This document shows, piece after piece, positions 49,786-62,689 of a DNA stretch of 64,000 bases (within the stretch, counting starts at the first letter, position 1; every line of letters starts with the position of its first letter). The stretch lies in assembly GCA_000320545.1 (NCBI GenBank), contig ADNK01002363.1, forward strand, positions 50,001-114,000. The letters run 5' to 3'. The notes under the pieces are model-generated. The model was not told where the DNA came from and made no database searches. It was given only the letters and a program-made list of their open reading frames with translations. The stretch comes from Bigelowiella natans CCMP2755 (lineage: Eukaryota > Cercozoa > Chlorarachniophyceae). The position numbers were made by a program, and so were the translations under genes.

Positions 49786-50339
49786 AGTTACTTTCTTCTT
49801 TGTTCTACTTCGTCTGCATGTGGACATATATCGAAGAAGCAATGATGATCATGATGAAGATAATGGTATTATTATAGTTCTTGAGCTTTCTGCTGATGTA
49901 TTTATCCTATGTACCTCCTCCCTTCCTCCTCCTCTTCCAACTTCTCCACATGTATAGATCATAGATGGCAAGGCGGATAAAGACAATAATGTCCTCAAGC
50001 ACGCTCCTCACACTGCGGATGTATGTATTACCTTCGCGAAAATTAGATCATCATCGTCACCAGCATCATCATCGTCATCGTCATCGTCATCGTGCTGTAT
50101 GTATGTTATGAACTAGATGCATTATCCATCTGACCGTCTTATTTTTATTACTATTATTATTATTATTCTCTTTTTTATTCTTTGTCTTGTTTCGTTTGTT
50201 AGGCTTGCCTCGCTGACGACTGGGACCGGCCATACAGCCGAGAGAAAGCTGCTTACCCTCTCAAGTAAGTTAGCTCCGTCCTCCGTGCATGGAAAATATT
50301 ACCGCAAACCCGTTGCAGTCATCGTTGCTCTGTTTTAGT

Positions 50340-50393
<54 letters not shown>

Positions 50394-50580
50394 TGCGTTG
50401 GTTGGTTTGGAAATGCGTTTGTAACAATTTTGATGTTTGATGTTTTCTTCTTTCTCTCTGCCACAACACAGATACCTTGTGGATAACAAGTTCTGGCCTA
50501 CTGTGGGGCGCCTTGACAATGTATACGGTGATCGTAATCCTGTGTGCTCTTGTCCTCCATTAGAGGCGTACGAGGATTAG
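44223..50580 (+). CDS. GLDC: Glycine dehydrogenase (decarboxylating), P-protein of the glycine cleavage system
   Basis: PLP enzyme of the mitochondrial glycine cleavage complex. It decarboxylates glycine and passes the aminomethyl group to the lipoyl H-protein. About 20 exons join in frame from ATG 44223 (an in-frame ATG at 44151 is also possible) to TAG 50578-50580. The N-terminus ([20 protein letters not shown]) fits a mitochondrial presequence. Landmarks: [129 protein letters not shown], and [20 protein letters not shown] with the PLP lysine codon at 48507-48509. [14 protein letters not shown] and [16 protein letters not shown] follow near the C-terminus. All core regions of the roughly 950-residue family are present. 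Microsatellites crowd the later introns. Confidence 0.98.
46189..46223. repeat. (TTA)n/(ATA)n repeat beginning at a 5' splice site
   Basis: The donor of the long GLDC exon (ending in SAVNG) is GTATTATTATTATAATAATA, so the trinucleotide repeat starts within the splice site. A (GGT)n run likewise begins at the donor at about 46531. Confidence 0.85.
50342..50388. repeat. (GT)n microsatellite in a GLDC intron
   Basis: GT run between the exon ending AAYPLK and the last exon. Another GT run lies at 49748-49783 and a CA run at 48368-48397. Confidence 0.95.
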
Positions 50581-51663
50581 AAGTAGTAGGGCGAGGCATT
50601 ATGATATCAGCGTACAAAAGAGATCAAGATCAAAAGTGATCAAGATCAAAAGTTTAATTACACGTTATTTTTTCGGTTATTACACTCAATCAATCAGAAT
50701 AAAACCTTTGATTTGAATGCCATGCAGAGTGATATTGTATTTGCAAGAGCATATGCGCACCTAGGCCAATTGCGGATAGACTGTGTGGCTGTAGGCATTG
50801 CACCGCTGCGCGTGTAACAGCCATGTCTAGTAGACATGCCTGCGCTAGCGTTGCCTGCCTCTTAGTGCGATGGTCATTTTGACAAACTGTCCTGCATGTG
50901 ACCATGTTGTGTTAACGTTGTGAGTTGTACGTGCGGCTGTCCACGTGAATATTCATATTTATTCCGTCTAGCTAGTAGCCTTAGTTGCTAGCCTGTTGTT
51001 GCTGTGCTGGCGGTTACATCTGGCAGATATCACCATGTTCGTTCGCGCACGGCAGCTGCGCATGTACTGCTGTACGTAGATGTGCACATCGACGTAACAT
51101 GCATCTAGAACTTGAGATATGATGAGGCAGCCAGCCAATAGCTAGAGCTTCTGGCACTGCTGGCACACGCCAGCTGTGCGCATCGGCTCAGCTGTGTATT
51201 GTAGTATGATGCATGCAGAGCATGTCAGGACAATCTCCACACTCTAGCACTCGCTAGCTCGAGCTATTTATCGTGCGGCTCGCGAGCTGCCATCGCATGT
51301 ACCGCGTTTACTGTGACTTATATTCATGGAACGCGCTGGACGCTACATATCTGATGCAAAGCTAGAAAGGGTGGCCATAGCAAGAACCACTTTTCGATCG
51401 TCGTCGTTCTAAATATATGGAGCATATTCGAGCTTCCTCGATTACATGTGAGCCCCGGTACTTAAAATATTTGATATTCTTTACTTAATTTTCATTGATC
51501 AAGTTAACGTAACACATACATACGTGATATCGATATACTTGCCGCATCATTTACTCTGTGCTGTAGCGGCAAGCGGCGATGACAGACTTACTATACATTT
51601 TCTGAAAGTGCTTGTTGTTGTTCAAGGATCATATGTTATTATCTCCATTCTTCATCTCGATTT
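50581..51663. other. Convergent intergenic region with compositional island 5
   Basis: Between the 3' ends of GLDC (plus) and the TPR-like gene (minus). It opens with a direct repeat of GATCAAGATCAAAAGT at 50619-50653. From 50720 to 51330 it has the GCATGC/GCTAGC/TGCA texture. No gene is recognisable. Confidence 0.55.
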
Positions 51664-53096
51664 TTACTCAAGTTCATAGTAGTCCGCAGCTGGCTCCGGG
51701 CTTTGCAACCCAGGAAACAGAAGGGCACCCAATCCGGCCACCTTATAAGGAAAAGTATTAAAAAAACAAATATTTAAGTATGTCTTTTGAAGATCCAACT
51801 TTTGCTGAACGCACACAGCGGTATTGGTGAATGAATTACTACCAACGCAAAGCTGCCTATACTGACAATCGCCACTCGACGAGCAATAGATGAGTACCGC
51901 AGGTCCTGACCCTAATTGGAGATGAAGGTTACTTTCGAAGTATCATCATCTTTGCCCTTACAGGCCATGATAACTAGCTTTGAAGCATCTTTCAAACCGG
52001 TTGAGAAATAACAACCTCTGCAAGTTCTAATTCCTCATTCACTGATTCCAATTCAGGTCTTAAGGGCTGTTCCGGTGCGGGACTTGCTCTTGTTAGCTCC
52101 TTTGCATATTTCCACAATTCTTCTTCCATCTTTGCAGTTGAACCCTTGAAGATACAGAATTATACTACTTAGCTAAGAGCTTTTAGACAAACATAATATC
52201 CAATATGATATATTTGAGTGAATATATTATGTCTGTGCATGTCTATTTGTAAAATCACGCCTCTTACAAGCCAACGACTATTTCAACTCTGTTAAAAGTT
52301 TTGAACGACTGTAAGAATGATGGAAATGTCATACCTGGAGCGGGAGCAGATCTGGATCAAACTTTGCCTTCTCCAGATCCAAACCTAGCCGAATTGCGTT
52401 ACCTAAGCTTTGTTGCGCCTTGGTCAAGTCGCCAAACCTCAGAAATATGCATGCACTGTTCCAGAATGCAGCCTAAGTGAGTAGTTATGTTTGTATTAAT
52501 TCGGCTGGAAACATAATCAAATAAGGAAAAATTGCGCAAAATCTAGCATTTTGTTGACCTGTCTCTGCTCGATAGTAACAAAATCACTTGGAAGCTGGAT
52601 CACCTAACGACACATGAATAATTATCATGCATGGAGTAAAAGGACATACCAACTAGTGATTAGTTGGTTTGGATGGGCAATACCTTTTGGAAGGCAAGCA
52701 AGCTTGCTTGAGGATTATTTCGTGCACATTTTCTGCCCTCTTCTAGAATCTCTGCTACATCGATAGCACCGTTGTTTGGGTCATGTGCCATCCCTGCTAC
52801 AACTGCACCCTGATCACTATTCACCCTGAAACTTATTTTGCGATTCGAGGGCATGATGCGCATTCTCGTTGTCGGTCCAGTAACCTGAGAAATTATGTTG
52901 GAGCGCGCTTTTAACTCCTGAACTGGATGCATAGGGAAACTACTAATTGTATTACGCTGGGCCAAGAATCCGCATTTGTGCTGCGAAGACGATTAAATAT
53001 TTGTGTGGATCGGAATTGTTGAGAGCATGGTGGCTTCGCCGCGAAAGCGGACGAAAATAGCAGCACTGCCAGTCCATGTGCTCCCCTGGATGGCAT
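51664..53096 (-). CDS. TPR-like protein with bipartite-type presequence and C-terminal membrane helix
   Basis: Exons: first exon from ATG 53094-53096 to about 52974; 52683-52917; then exons near 52570, 52335-52475 and 52020-52145; and two near the 3' end finishing at TAA 51664-51666. The N-terminus is a signal-peptide-like hydrophobic stretch, GLAVLLFSSAFAAKPP, followed by a Ser/Arg-rich segment (CSQQFRSTQIFNRLRST). The SSAFAA junction resembles the ASA-FAP motif of complex plastid preproteins. The middle is helical with repeated Ala/Leu patterns (AAFWNSACIFLRFGDLTKAQ, SLGNAIRLGLDLEKAKFDP) consistent with one or two TPR units. The C-terminus is a single hydrophobic helix (RVAIVSIGSFAL-VAGLGALLF) and a short acidic tail. 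It could be a tail-anchored TPR adaptor of an organelle. I cannot assign a named family. Confidence 0.82.
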
Positions 53097-54143
53097 TCTC
53101 ACAAGAAGAACAGCTTTCCTGCTTAAAGTATAAATATATGTCCCAATAGCCATTAGAATAACAACACTGTATCGAGAGAAGTCAAATTTGTTCATTATCA
53201 TCACCATCATCATCATTAACCACCACCACCACCGCCACAGATAACAAACCTAAGGCTCGGAGCGAGTTCTCTTCGCGTGTATTCCTGTGTCCGCTTCTTA
53301 TGGATGGCTGTTTTCAAAAAACGCAGGCCATTTTCACTATAAGATAAACAAAAACTTGAAACGCACGTTTGCAGACCGCCATCACGGATAAAATCGCAGA
53401 GAAGCCGTGAAAAGAGAGTGAAACGTATGAGATTTTCGTAATATGAAATCGCCAATGGTGCCTTGGGATGGGTTCTTCAATTTGAACGCGCGCTTACTTG
53501 AAAGCGCCTTTTCAGCAGTTTCAGATACAAGTTCTGGCTTTCTGGTAGAAGTTTAAGTATCTATTTACATGAATATTTAAAATAAATCTCCCTAAAGTAT
53601 TGTCGTTATTCATAAACAAAATCCTTTAGGCATTAATTAGCACATCTAGTACATATATCTGGTTGAAATGAAATCTCATTCAAATTCTTAAATCTGTGGT
53701 TAAAGAATGCATTCAGATCCCATTGAAATTTCAAAATTTTCATGTCGCCAAACTAAAACTAATTCCATCTTTTCAAAAAGTCATGAAAAGCTCCTCTACG
53801 GCTGAATTAACAACATTAAGACCATCCTGATAAGTGGTAATGGGCTCTATCTTCTCGGAGTCTCTTCGAGACAGGCTTTAAACTCCAGCATATTTCAATT
53901 TTTGGACAAAGTCTCGGAAGGATCTCTGAGGAATCTCCTGGCCTCTCCAGCCTGGTAATAAATCGGTTTTGGAACCAACGTCTTTGGGCACTGAAACGAC
54001 TCACATCCCAAATCTAGGAAACCCCCTACCACAAAACGGTGAAAAAGACGAAAAATAAGGTTTGAAATCATGTGCAATGGGGAAGATGCAAATGAGTGAC
54101 ATAGTACATAATGAACACGACACACACCCTGCTGTTTCTGCAG
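53097..54143. promoter_or_regulatory. Divergent intergenic region, TPR-like gene / EF-hand gene
   Basis: About 1 kb between divergent genes. It has short AT-rich stretches, a (CAC)n/(CATCAT)n patch at 53203-53233 and no island texture. Minus-strand frames here (for example 53216-53455) show no recognisable product. The EF-hand ATG follows a CAG directly, so a 5'-leader exon may lie in this gap. Confidence 0.4.
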
Positions 54144-55967
54144 ATGGATCGGCTGCAAAATGAGATCAAAAAGGTTGTTTTCCGCCACTGCAACGCGCGT
54201 CCTCATCGCCTTGAAGAGGAGCGTATCAAGTTCCTGGTGAGTACATTCCAAGTGTGTAAAGGTATTTAACTGAGCACCTTGATTTTGATGCAGGCAAATT
54301 TTATGTCTCGATGGACTGGTGGTCGGGACTCCATGAAGTATCCTCAATTCATCTCGGCCATCCGCTCCCTAAATGTTGTTGTGAACGCCAAGGAAGCAGA
54401 AGAGATGTTCAATTCCATTGACAAGAACGGAAATGGAAATCTCTCAATCGAGGAGTTTGCTGCAAAGGTGGTTCAATCACCTTGCAAGGAAAGCTGGTCA
54501 CTAATTAATATATTGTTGTCGTCTATATAATAATCAGTGTCTTGGAGGACTGAGCTTATCCGAGGATCCTGAGAGTCGCTACATTCAACGTGCTCCACCT
54601 GTCCGTCAAAGCCGTCCTGCTCCGATTAAGCCTCAGCGAGCACCGAACAATGTTCTTCCGGTTTGAACAATACGATTGCATGGCAGCATCTTTGCAAAAC
54701 TAGGCTCTAGCTAACTCATGGTTCTCATTTGTCAGACCACAGGGCCGGCAATCAATAAGGTCGACATGAAGAAAGTCAACGAGACCAAAAATGCCCTTAT
54801 TCTTCCCACCGAAGATAAAGTTGATATCTCAAGTATGCTCGTGGATTCCATGAGGAAAACTATTATAGCTCGTGGAGGCTGCGACTCAATCGCCGCTGTT
54901 GGCCGTCTATTTCGTATTATGGACGACGACCGTAACCGAAGGCTTGATATTGACGAAATCCAAACCGGTTTGTAAGCTAAATACTTATATACGTATATCA
55001 CGTGATCTATAGAAGATTTTGCTTTGATGCATTTCAAGAAATTACATCTTGCATATGCCTACGATACAAACTATCCTTTCGCGATCGAACAATTCAGGTC
55101 TGGCTGATTACGGACTAAGAATTTCAAAGGGTGACATCGTCCTTCTGATTGATGCAATCAACGAAAGTCCAGGAAAAGGTCATTCACGATATGATGTCTC
55201 GAATTACAGAGTATGTAGTCATGTATTTTAACCCGCGGTTGTAAATTGACGTTGATGTTGCGATTTCACCAATAAATACAGGTTATGTAAGGTATGATGA
55301 ATTACTTTACGCTCTTCGGGGCGAATTGAATGAGAGGAGGAAGGCCATGGTTCTCAAAGCATACGCAGTGTTCGACAAAACAGGGGACGGCATCGTGGAC
55401 TTCAATGACATTAAAAAAGCATACGATCCCTCATTTCATCCAGACGTAAAGAGTGGAAAGAAGTCGCCGGAGCAGGCACTGACAACGTGGTTAGCAATTT
55501 TTGAGGGTTCTGTCAAGGACGGAAAGGTACAGCATTAGAAAATAATGTAACAAGGACATTATATTCCATGCTCTGACAATAAAATTCCTTTTTCGCATTG
55601 CATCGAAGGTTACGAAAGAAGAATTTCTCCACTACTACTCGAACATCAGCGCATCTATTGACAACGACGACTACTTCGAGCTGATGATCCGCAACTCATG
55701 GTAATTTGTACTACCCGAAAATGTGTGTGTATTGGTCTTCACTACTTGCTTTTCGTCTTATCTTAACACAGGCACATCAGTGGCGGAAGCGGTCAGAGTG
55801 CTAACACCTCGAACCTAAGGGTGCTAGTTATATTCAGGGACGGCACACAAGATGTCGTAGAGCTTGAAAATGATATCGGAGTGGACCCCCATGACTATAG
55901 GACCGTCGTTGGCATGCTTAGAAAGCAAGGATATAGCAATATTGCGAAGGTCCGCACAATGCACTAG
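54144..55967 (+). CDS. Calcyphosin-like EF-hand calcium-binding protein
   Basis: Exons start at ATG 54144 and join in frame to TAG 55965-55967. At least three EF-hand loops are readable: [24 protein letters not shown] and [12 protein letters not shown]. Between and after them are the calcyphosin signatures [34 protein letters not shown], the [15 protein letters not shown] spacer, [18 protein letters not shown] and a final [12 protein letters not shown]. Calcyphosin and CAPSL proteins are widespread in organisms with cilia and are found in flagellar fractions. This copy has a Pro/Arg-rich linker (about 54590-54660) between the first two EF-hands and an extra C-terminal domain of about 60 residues ([19 protein letters not shown]...), making it longer than the usual 190-210 residues. 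Introns are short and free of microsatellites. Confidence 0.92.
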
Positions 55968-57748
55968 AATTACTATCTTTCTCGGTTATGCTAAATTAGC
56001 ATTTAAAACTGTCTGATCCCGTATTCCATCATTATGGCACTTTGCTGAATGAGATCTACGTGTTTCAATTCACATGGTAGTACAACCAGACAGAGGTTAC
56101 ATGATGTTGTTCACTGTCACAAGGAGAAAAAAACCATGTCATCATCATATTCACAAGATTGTCCCCAACTAATTTGACGATCCGCTAGCTTGTGCATCGA
56201 TGTCCATCTAAACATGCATTCATGTGGCTGTACGCAGCAGCTTACTTGGCAGGATTGTCACACTAGTTCAGCACATGCGCAGGAACAATTCCGATCCACA
56301 CGCGCACTTCCAGACTACTAAATGACTCATTGAAACAATAACGCACGTGTAGCTGAAGCTGCAAGCTAGATGCTATGCTAGCTAGCATGCATCATCACCG
56401 CACGTAACACATGCACATCATATATAGCAGACATGTGGCCGATCGATACGTACGTCCGCGCATGCTGCATGTAGGACGAGCAAAAAACAATGCAATAATT
56501 GCCGAGCATGTACGTATATGCGCGTGGCAAACAAGAGCGTAGCTAGCTTAGCTAGCTAGGCTATATAGACATCTAGATATATCTAGATATGCGACGAGTT
56601 ACGCCCGTACCTAGCAAGCGCACGCTATATGGCAAACCACGCTAGCACGTACTAGATCTAGACCATCGCTTGCATCGCAACAAACACGCGTATCTCTGCT
56701 GCAATTTTTGTCGCATCAGTGCTTGCGTTCCGATCCGCCAGCATGCACAAGCACACGTACATGCATGCAACAGCACTTCATGCGAGCGCATCGGCATAAT
56801 AATCATATGGCCATGAGAGATAACGCATCGTATCGTACGACCATGCAATCGCAAATTGAGACAACAAATGGATCGATCGACGATGCGAGCACATCCTATC
56901 TATAGCTATGTCCGATCACAAACGCATACACACGCTCCATGGTAGCATGTATAATGGCCGGCTTTATTTGTTGTGCTCATTGTTGCGTGCATGTTAGTTA
57001 TTGCACTGGGCGTACGCACAATCATGTGCAACCACAGACATATTGTATGATGTACCGTCTAGCGATGTCTGGTATGACACATATTACAGCACAAGCACAT
57101 GTGCATCTTGACATTGCTTATTCATAATTAACAAGTCATTTTACACCTTCTTGTGCTAGATACACCATTCTATTCTTCATTTATATATATATTTTGCAAT
57201 TTTGAAGCCAATCGTGTAATGCTTGTAGCTGCCCACACGTACCATGATGACAATTCTATTTCTGCCTGGTTGATGCAATAATACTAATCATTGCGTGCTA
57301 CACATTGAATAGCCTCATTGATGGAACTGCTTCGATGAGCCGATAAGCTTAGACCTTTGAAAATATTATTCGAATTTAGGAATATCAGATTGTGTCTTCC
57401 AATTGTTTCTCAATGCATAGAAGTAACACTGAGCAGAGGTCTTAAACGAGTTCGACTACATAAGTAGTAGGCTTATCTCCGATTTACTGTGATAATAATA
57501 AACTCAGATTTCCTCTCTCGATTTAAGACAAGACTTTACTCATAACGATAGATTTGTCGTATTTAATTTAAACGATTTTTAAAATTTAGAAATAGGAAAT
57601 ACTCATATGCATTATTTTAAAAACTCAATGGTTCAGAAAAAACAGCATTCACAAAAGATTAATTTTGGGTTTCTCTAGAAAATGGGCATGATAGTATTGC
57701 TTGAGAAGTATTACATCTCATATGTTCCCCCCTCCTTTTTCCTCTCTC

Positions 57749-57797
<49 letters not shown>

Positions 57798-57980
57798 GTT
57801 TTGTTTCTCTGCTTTCCATGACCATAAGCCGGAGACACCACCATAACTGGCCTTCTTCGTATGTGAACCATCTTTGCTGTCGTCGCCCACCGATCTTTCA
57901 ACAGTGTTTGCTTTCCGACCCTAATTGATTAGATTGCATCATCACTATATGCATTATCAGGTTATGGTAGTTGAATACAT

Positions 57981-58018
<38 letters not shown>

Positions 58019-58032
58019 ACTAAATTTCCTTA
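55968..58032. other. Convergent intergenic region with compositional island 6
   Basis: Between the 3' ends of the EF-hand gene (plus) and the RGS gene (minus). From about 56170 to 57120 it is full of GCTAGC, GCATGC, CGTACG and ATCTAGATATATCTAGATAT words. From 57130 to 57700 it is AT-rich and plain. A (CT)n run lies at 57740-57793 and a (TA)n run at 57985-58016. No gene is recognisable. Confidence 0.55.
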
Positions 58033-58287
58033 TCAAATAGGTAATGTAAAGCGATCATGTTCATCATGAGCACACACTTGATGAAGATTCTTGATTTCCT
58101 CCTTGTCCTTTGCTGCAAGTTGCTCTTGTTGGCGCTTTGTAATCGCCCGAACAAACCGTAGACAAAGGCGAGATTTCTTAAACCTATAAATTGATAATGA
58201 CCTTTTTCAGCAGGTTGCATTTTATGAGACGGCTGCATTATCAATATTTGTTTCTTCTCTCTTCAATATTCACAATGCTCTTTCGCA

Positions 58288-58328
<41 letters not shown>

Positions 58329-60155
58329 GCACGCGAATACAAGCACAATCACTATACCTTTTAAACGAGTCATTCTTCATAAGGTCATAAATCTCTTTCT
58401 GCGCGACGTCAAAGACGTTCTCCGTGACCTTTTGTTACGAAATAGAAAAAAGGAGTTGTTGTTGCATCAGGAGGAATTTCCTCTATTGTAATCACAACAA
58501 TAACTCTTTCAACGATTCTGCAACTTGTTGGAAATCAAAGAATGCGTGGTCTCTAGGAATGAAAACGCTTGTTGTACTTCCATAATATTATGCCCCGAAA
58601 TATGCATAATCGTTTGTACTTGCAACTTGAATATGTTAATATGAAATAACCTCCTTCTTTTCAAATTTCTTTCTAATTTTTGATCTCGTACGAGCATCAA
58701 TGTTAAGCTCCATCAGACAGCTTCCTAAGAACAATGAGAAGAACAAGAAGAACAAGACACGTAGAACACGATGATCGATCGTACGGACAACAGAAAGCAA
58801 ACAAAACGATGGGAAGACAATACCAAAAAGAAGTAAGTAATACGATATGATGGAATAGAGAATAAGATGGAGGAGAATGAAGAAGAAGAAGAAGAAGATA
58901 TATTTCCCTGTGTAGTGTGTACGTCTGTTTTGTATAGTAGTAGTGAGCAGCACCTGTGAAGAATTGTGAATATAATATCCTAGCAGTAGATATTAACTGC
59001 TCCTTGGTGTAGTCCTTGTCCTTCCATTTCGTTCGAAAGTTCTCAACCTAATTATCATCATTAATGTGCATTAGTCAGTACACGTAGTAGTAGCAGTGGT
59101 GGTGGTGGTGGTGGTGCCAAGACAGCAGCACGTACAACCTGACGCCAGAAGACGATGTTCTCATGAGAGCACTCCTGTCGGAGATGCGACGAAAAGTACT
59201 TTATTCCGACCTAGTATGGTGAAGGTGGTGGTGGTTTACGTGGTGGGCCAACTTCATAATATGCTCTTCTTCCTCTCATATATCTTCTCTCTCCTCCCTC
59301 ACACCCCCCCCTTTCCCGTGTGCGTGTGTTTGTGTGTGTTCCACTCACATTTTAAGCAGCAGTGTCTTAATAAAAACGAGTGATGACAACAAAGATAATC
59401 GTAATTTTCACAAGCAGTACCATTATTATATTAAACTCATCATCCTTAACAATAGTACTACCGGATCTGTGATCACATCCATTAGCTTGAGACTTTTCAG
59501 GATATTAGTCGGGCTCCTAACAAGAATGAAGAGATGATTATAACCATCACGACCGCCAGCACTACCATCATCATCATCATCATCATCATCATCATTACTA
59601 AGAGTAATATATAGGGATAACAATACATTATTTGAGTTTCTTCTTCTTCTTCGTATGCTTCTTCGAAATCATTGAATGGCTTTATCGCAATATTCCTTAA
59701 ACTTAGGCTGCCTGGTAAAGTGTGATGACGTCATGATGATTATGATGAAGATGACATTGACCGCTGTTTTCTAGAGCTATTGCTGTATTAAAATACAGCA
59801 TTTTACAAAACAATCCTGTACCACAACTTCTCCTCTATGCTTATTATGCGACGACTCACAGTGGTTAGGAGCATAATAGAGCAGCATTCAAAAACAAGGA
59901 GCTTGAGTACTACTGCCAACTACCTCTTTTCATACTATTCTTCTGGATCTGGATGATTTCGGGATTGCTGACGCTGTTTTTCACTTCGTCTCCCCTTTTT
60001 TCAGTGCTGCTCTTCACCGTTTTTAAGGTACCCTGTCATCATTTATTATATGAAATGCTGTAAAAACGACGTAAAAAAAAATATACAAGGTGGGTACTTT
60101 CCAAAAAAAAACGATAGTATCAGCCACCGTTGTCCCTTCAACAGCACACAAGAAG

Positions 60156-60205
<50 letters not shown>

Positions 60206-60236
60206 AACTATAAAGTTATATGTGAATGTATCACTT

Positions 60237-60286
<50 letters not shown>

Positions 60287-62392
60287 GTATATATTGAATA
60301 AACTTAAAGCAGTAGCCCTCCTCCTCCTCCTCCTCCTACTACTATTACTAAGTACCGGCCTAGAGAGGATCTGCGATTGCCTAAAAGGTGCTGAGAGCCG
60401 TCGAGAGGTGTACGCCTGAACGCTATTGGTTGATGTCTTTTCTGAAGATGTTGTTGTCATTACTATCTCGGATGATGATATGTCTGAATTACTCCCTCCA
60501 TCAGTTCCAACATTTCGCACTAGTAGATTAAGTGAGGTATGAGCGGAAGCATCGTTGTCATCGTCGTTTTGAGTAGGGGCTGCTGCTAAAATGCCTTCTC
60601 CCCCTCCTCCTTCTCCTTCGCCAGCCAGCATCTTGCTATTTTCCGGCGAGGGAGTGAGCCTGTTGAAGTTAGTATGTTCATGTCATTTATTCCATTCTTA
60701 TTCTTTGTCTCAGTAGCAGCAGCGAAATGAGTAGACTACATACCTTCTCAGCAGTTCTTCGGGTTCTTCCGGAATACTTTTCCTCCCACTGCCTCTATTA
60801 TAGTAGGAAACAACAGTATCATCATCATCTACAATAACAACCAAAACCACAAAAAGTGTTGTTGCAGCATTAGTTGTGTTAGTGGACATACACACAGCAG
60901 CAAGCAGCAAATATTAAGATAGTAGTGTGATAGCACCTTTCTCCAAGAAGTTCTGAGAAGGAAACAAGATCTTTCTCCAACAGCGCATTAAATTGAGAGT
61001 TAAGAAGCTTTTGCATCGGTATTCGCACTGGAAAGGTGAAATCCAAATTAAACAGATTTATAAGGAAAGTAAGAGCATAAATACTAATCATAGCACCAGA
61101 AATACAACTAACAATATATAAAATTATGAAGACAGAAAATAATTAGTCTCTCTCTTCCCTCTCCCCCATTATTTGAATCACATAAATGATTTAGACTCTG
61201 TAACATGGCTCAAAGCTCTATCTAATGTTGAGAATCGCCGGTAGTTTATTCTTTCAAAAGCACTTTATGTTTAGAACTTTGGCTTCTTTTAGTTCCGAAT
61301 TTTGGGTACATCATAATCGCAGGATTAGTACTCCCTGTCCTCCTGTATCTTCGTTTTCTTCTTCTTCTCGTCATTGTCATCATCATTGCCACCCCTCACT
61401 CTTCGTTACACCATTAAAATGCTAGAAACATATGTGGTGTGCGCAGGAAATGTGGTTTTAATAAAGACCTGCAATAGCTTGCGTTGACTCTAATGAAGAT
61501 AATCAATTCCATCGTAACATTAACAACAAACATATTATCAGTGCGAGGATGGAGTGAGTGGATGAAAACACATAGGTAGTAACAATAATAATAGGTAGTG
61601 GTAGTTCATATTCGAATCTGGGGCTTTTTCTTAGCCCACCTCAGGCATACATAACATAAAGATTTGGATCTTCTTAGCTCCCCTCAGGCAGCAAATACAT
61701 AATATAGCACCACAAAGTAAAATCAAGATATGATCATTTCCCAACATACATACATGCATACATACTACTAGTAGTAAAAGCGAAAAGGAACAGAATGCTG
61801 TTTGTTCTACGTTTTCTTTTTCGCCAATCAGCCATCAATGGCACCCACCTGCAACGTGCATTTCGACTTTGGCGCAGTCTTTCATGTTTGATGTGAGAAG
61901 CTTCATTCTCTGCAACTCCTGATCTTCTACGCTCCGGATCCACTCCCGTACCTACCACAACCCATGTTTGATCAAAATACTATCGAGGAGGAGGACGAGG
62001 AGGATCGATGCAGGTGGTGGTGATGGTGGAAAAAAGGAGGCCTTTCAGCCAGGAAGACGAACACTCAGCATCAGGAAACAAGTGCAAATATTTTTTATGT
62101 AATATACTCTCTCCCTTTCTCTCTCTCACGTAGTATTCCTCATCATCGACAAGACGTCCCTACTCACATGCTCACCAGTCAGTCACCTTTTTGTCGTATC
62201 CACGAGCAAATTCATTGTATTGCAATCTCGCCTCCATATATCTAAAATAACGTGATAAGATATGTTCTTAATTCTGCTGCTACTAACTTAAACTACTACA
62301 TGACGAGAACTTAGTTCATCATCATCACTATGGCTATACTATCTACCAGTAGTACCTTTTCCTTGCTGTCGGTCCTCCTTCACTTGTTGCCT

Positions 62393-62427
<35 letters not shown>

Positions 62428-62658
62428 ATGATGATACCCAATCATGATATACCTTCTAGTTGTGACTACTGACACACTCAAACACATGCAAACACATACA
62501 CTCAAACACACACACACACACACACACACATCATTCTAATACATGCTGAGCACACGCCCGGGCGTCTCTGTGCATCCTTGAAATCTTGCCTGTGTATTAT
62601 TCACATTAAATAGCAGGGAGTGGTGGTCCATTATAGTAACATACGTAGTAAACCCACG

Positions 62659-62689
<31 letters not shown>

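Noticed and set aside
53895-54347. 150-codon minus-strand frame opposite the EF-hand gene start
   Set aside because: It overlaps the antisense of well-supported EF-hand exons and shows no domain of its own.
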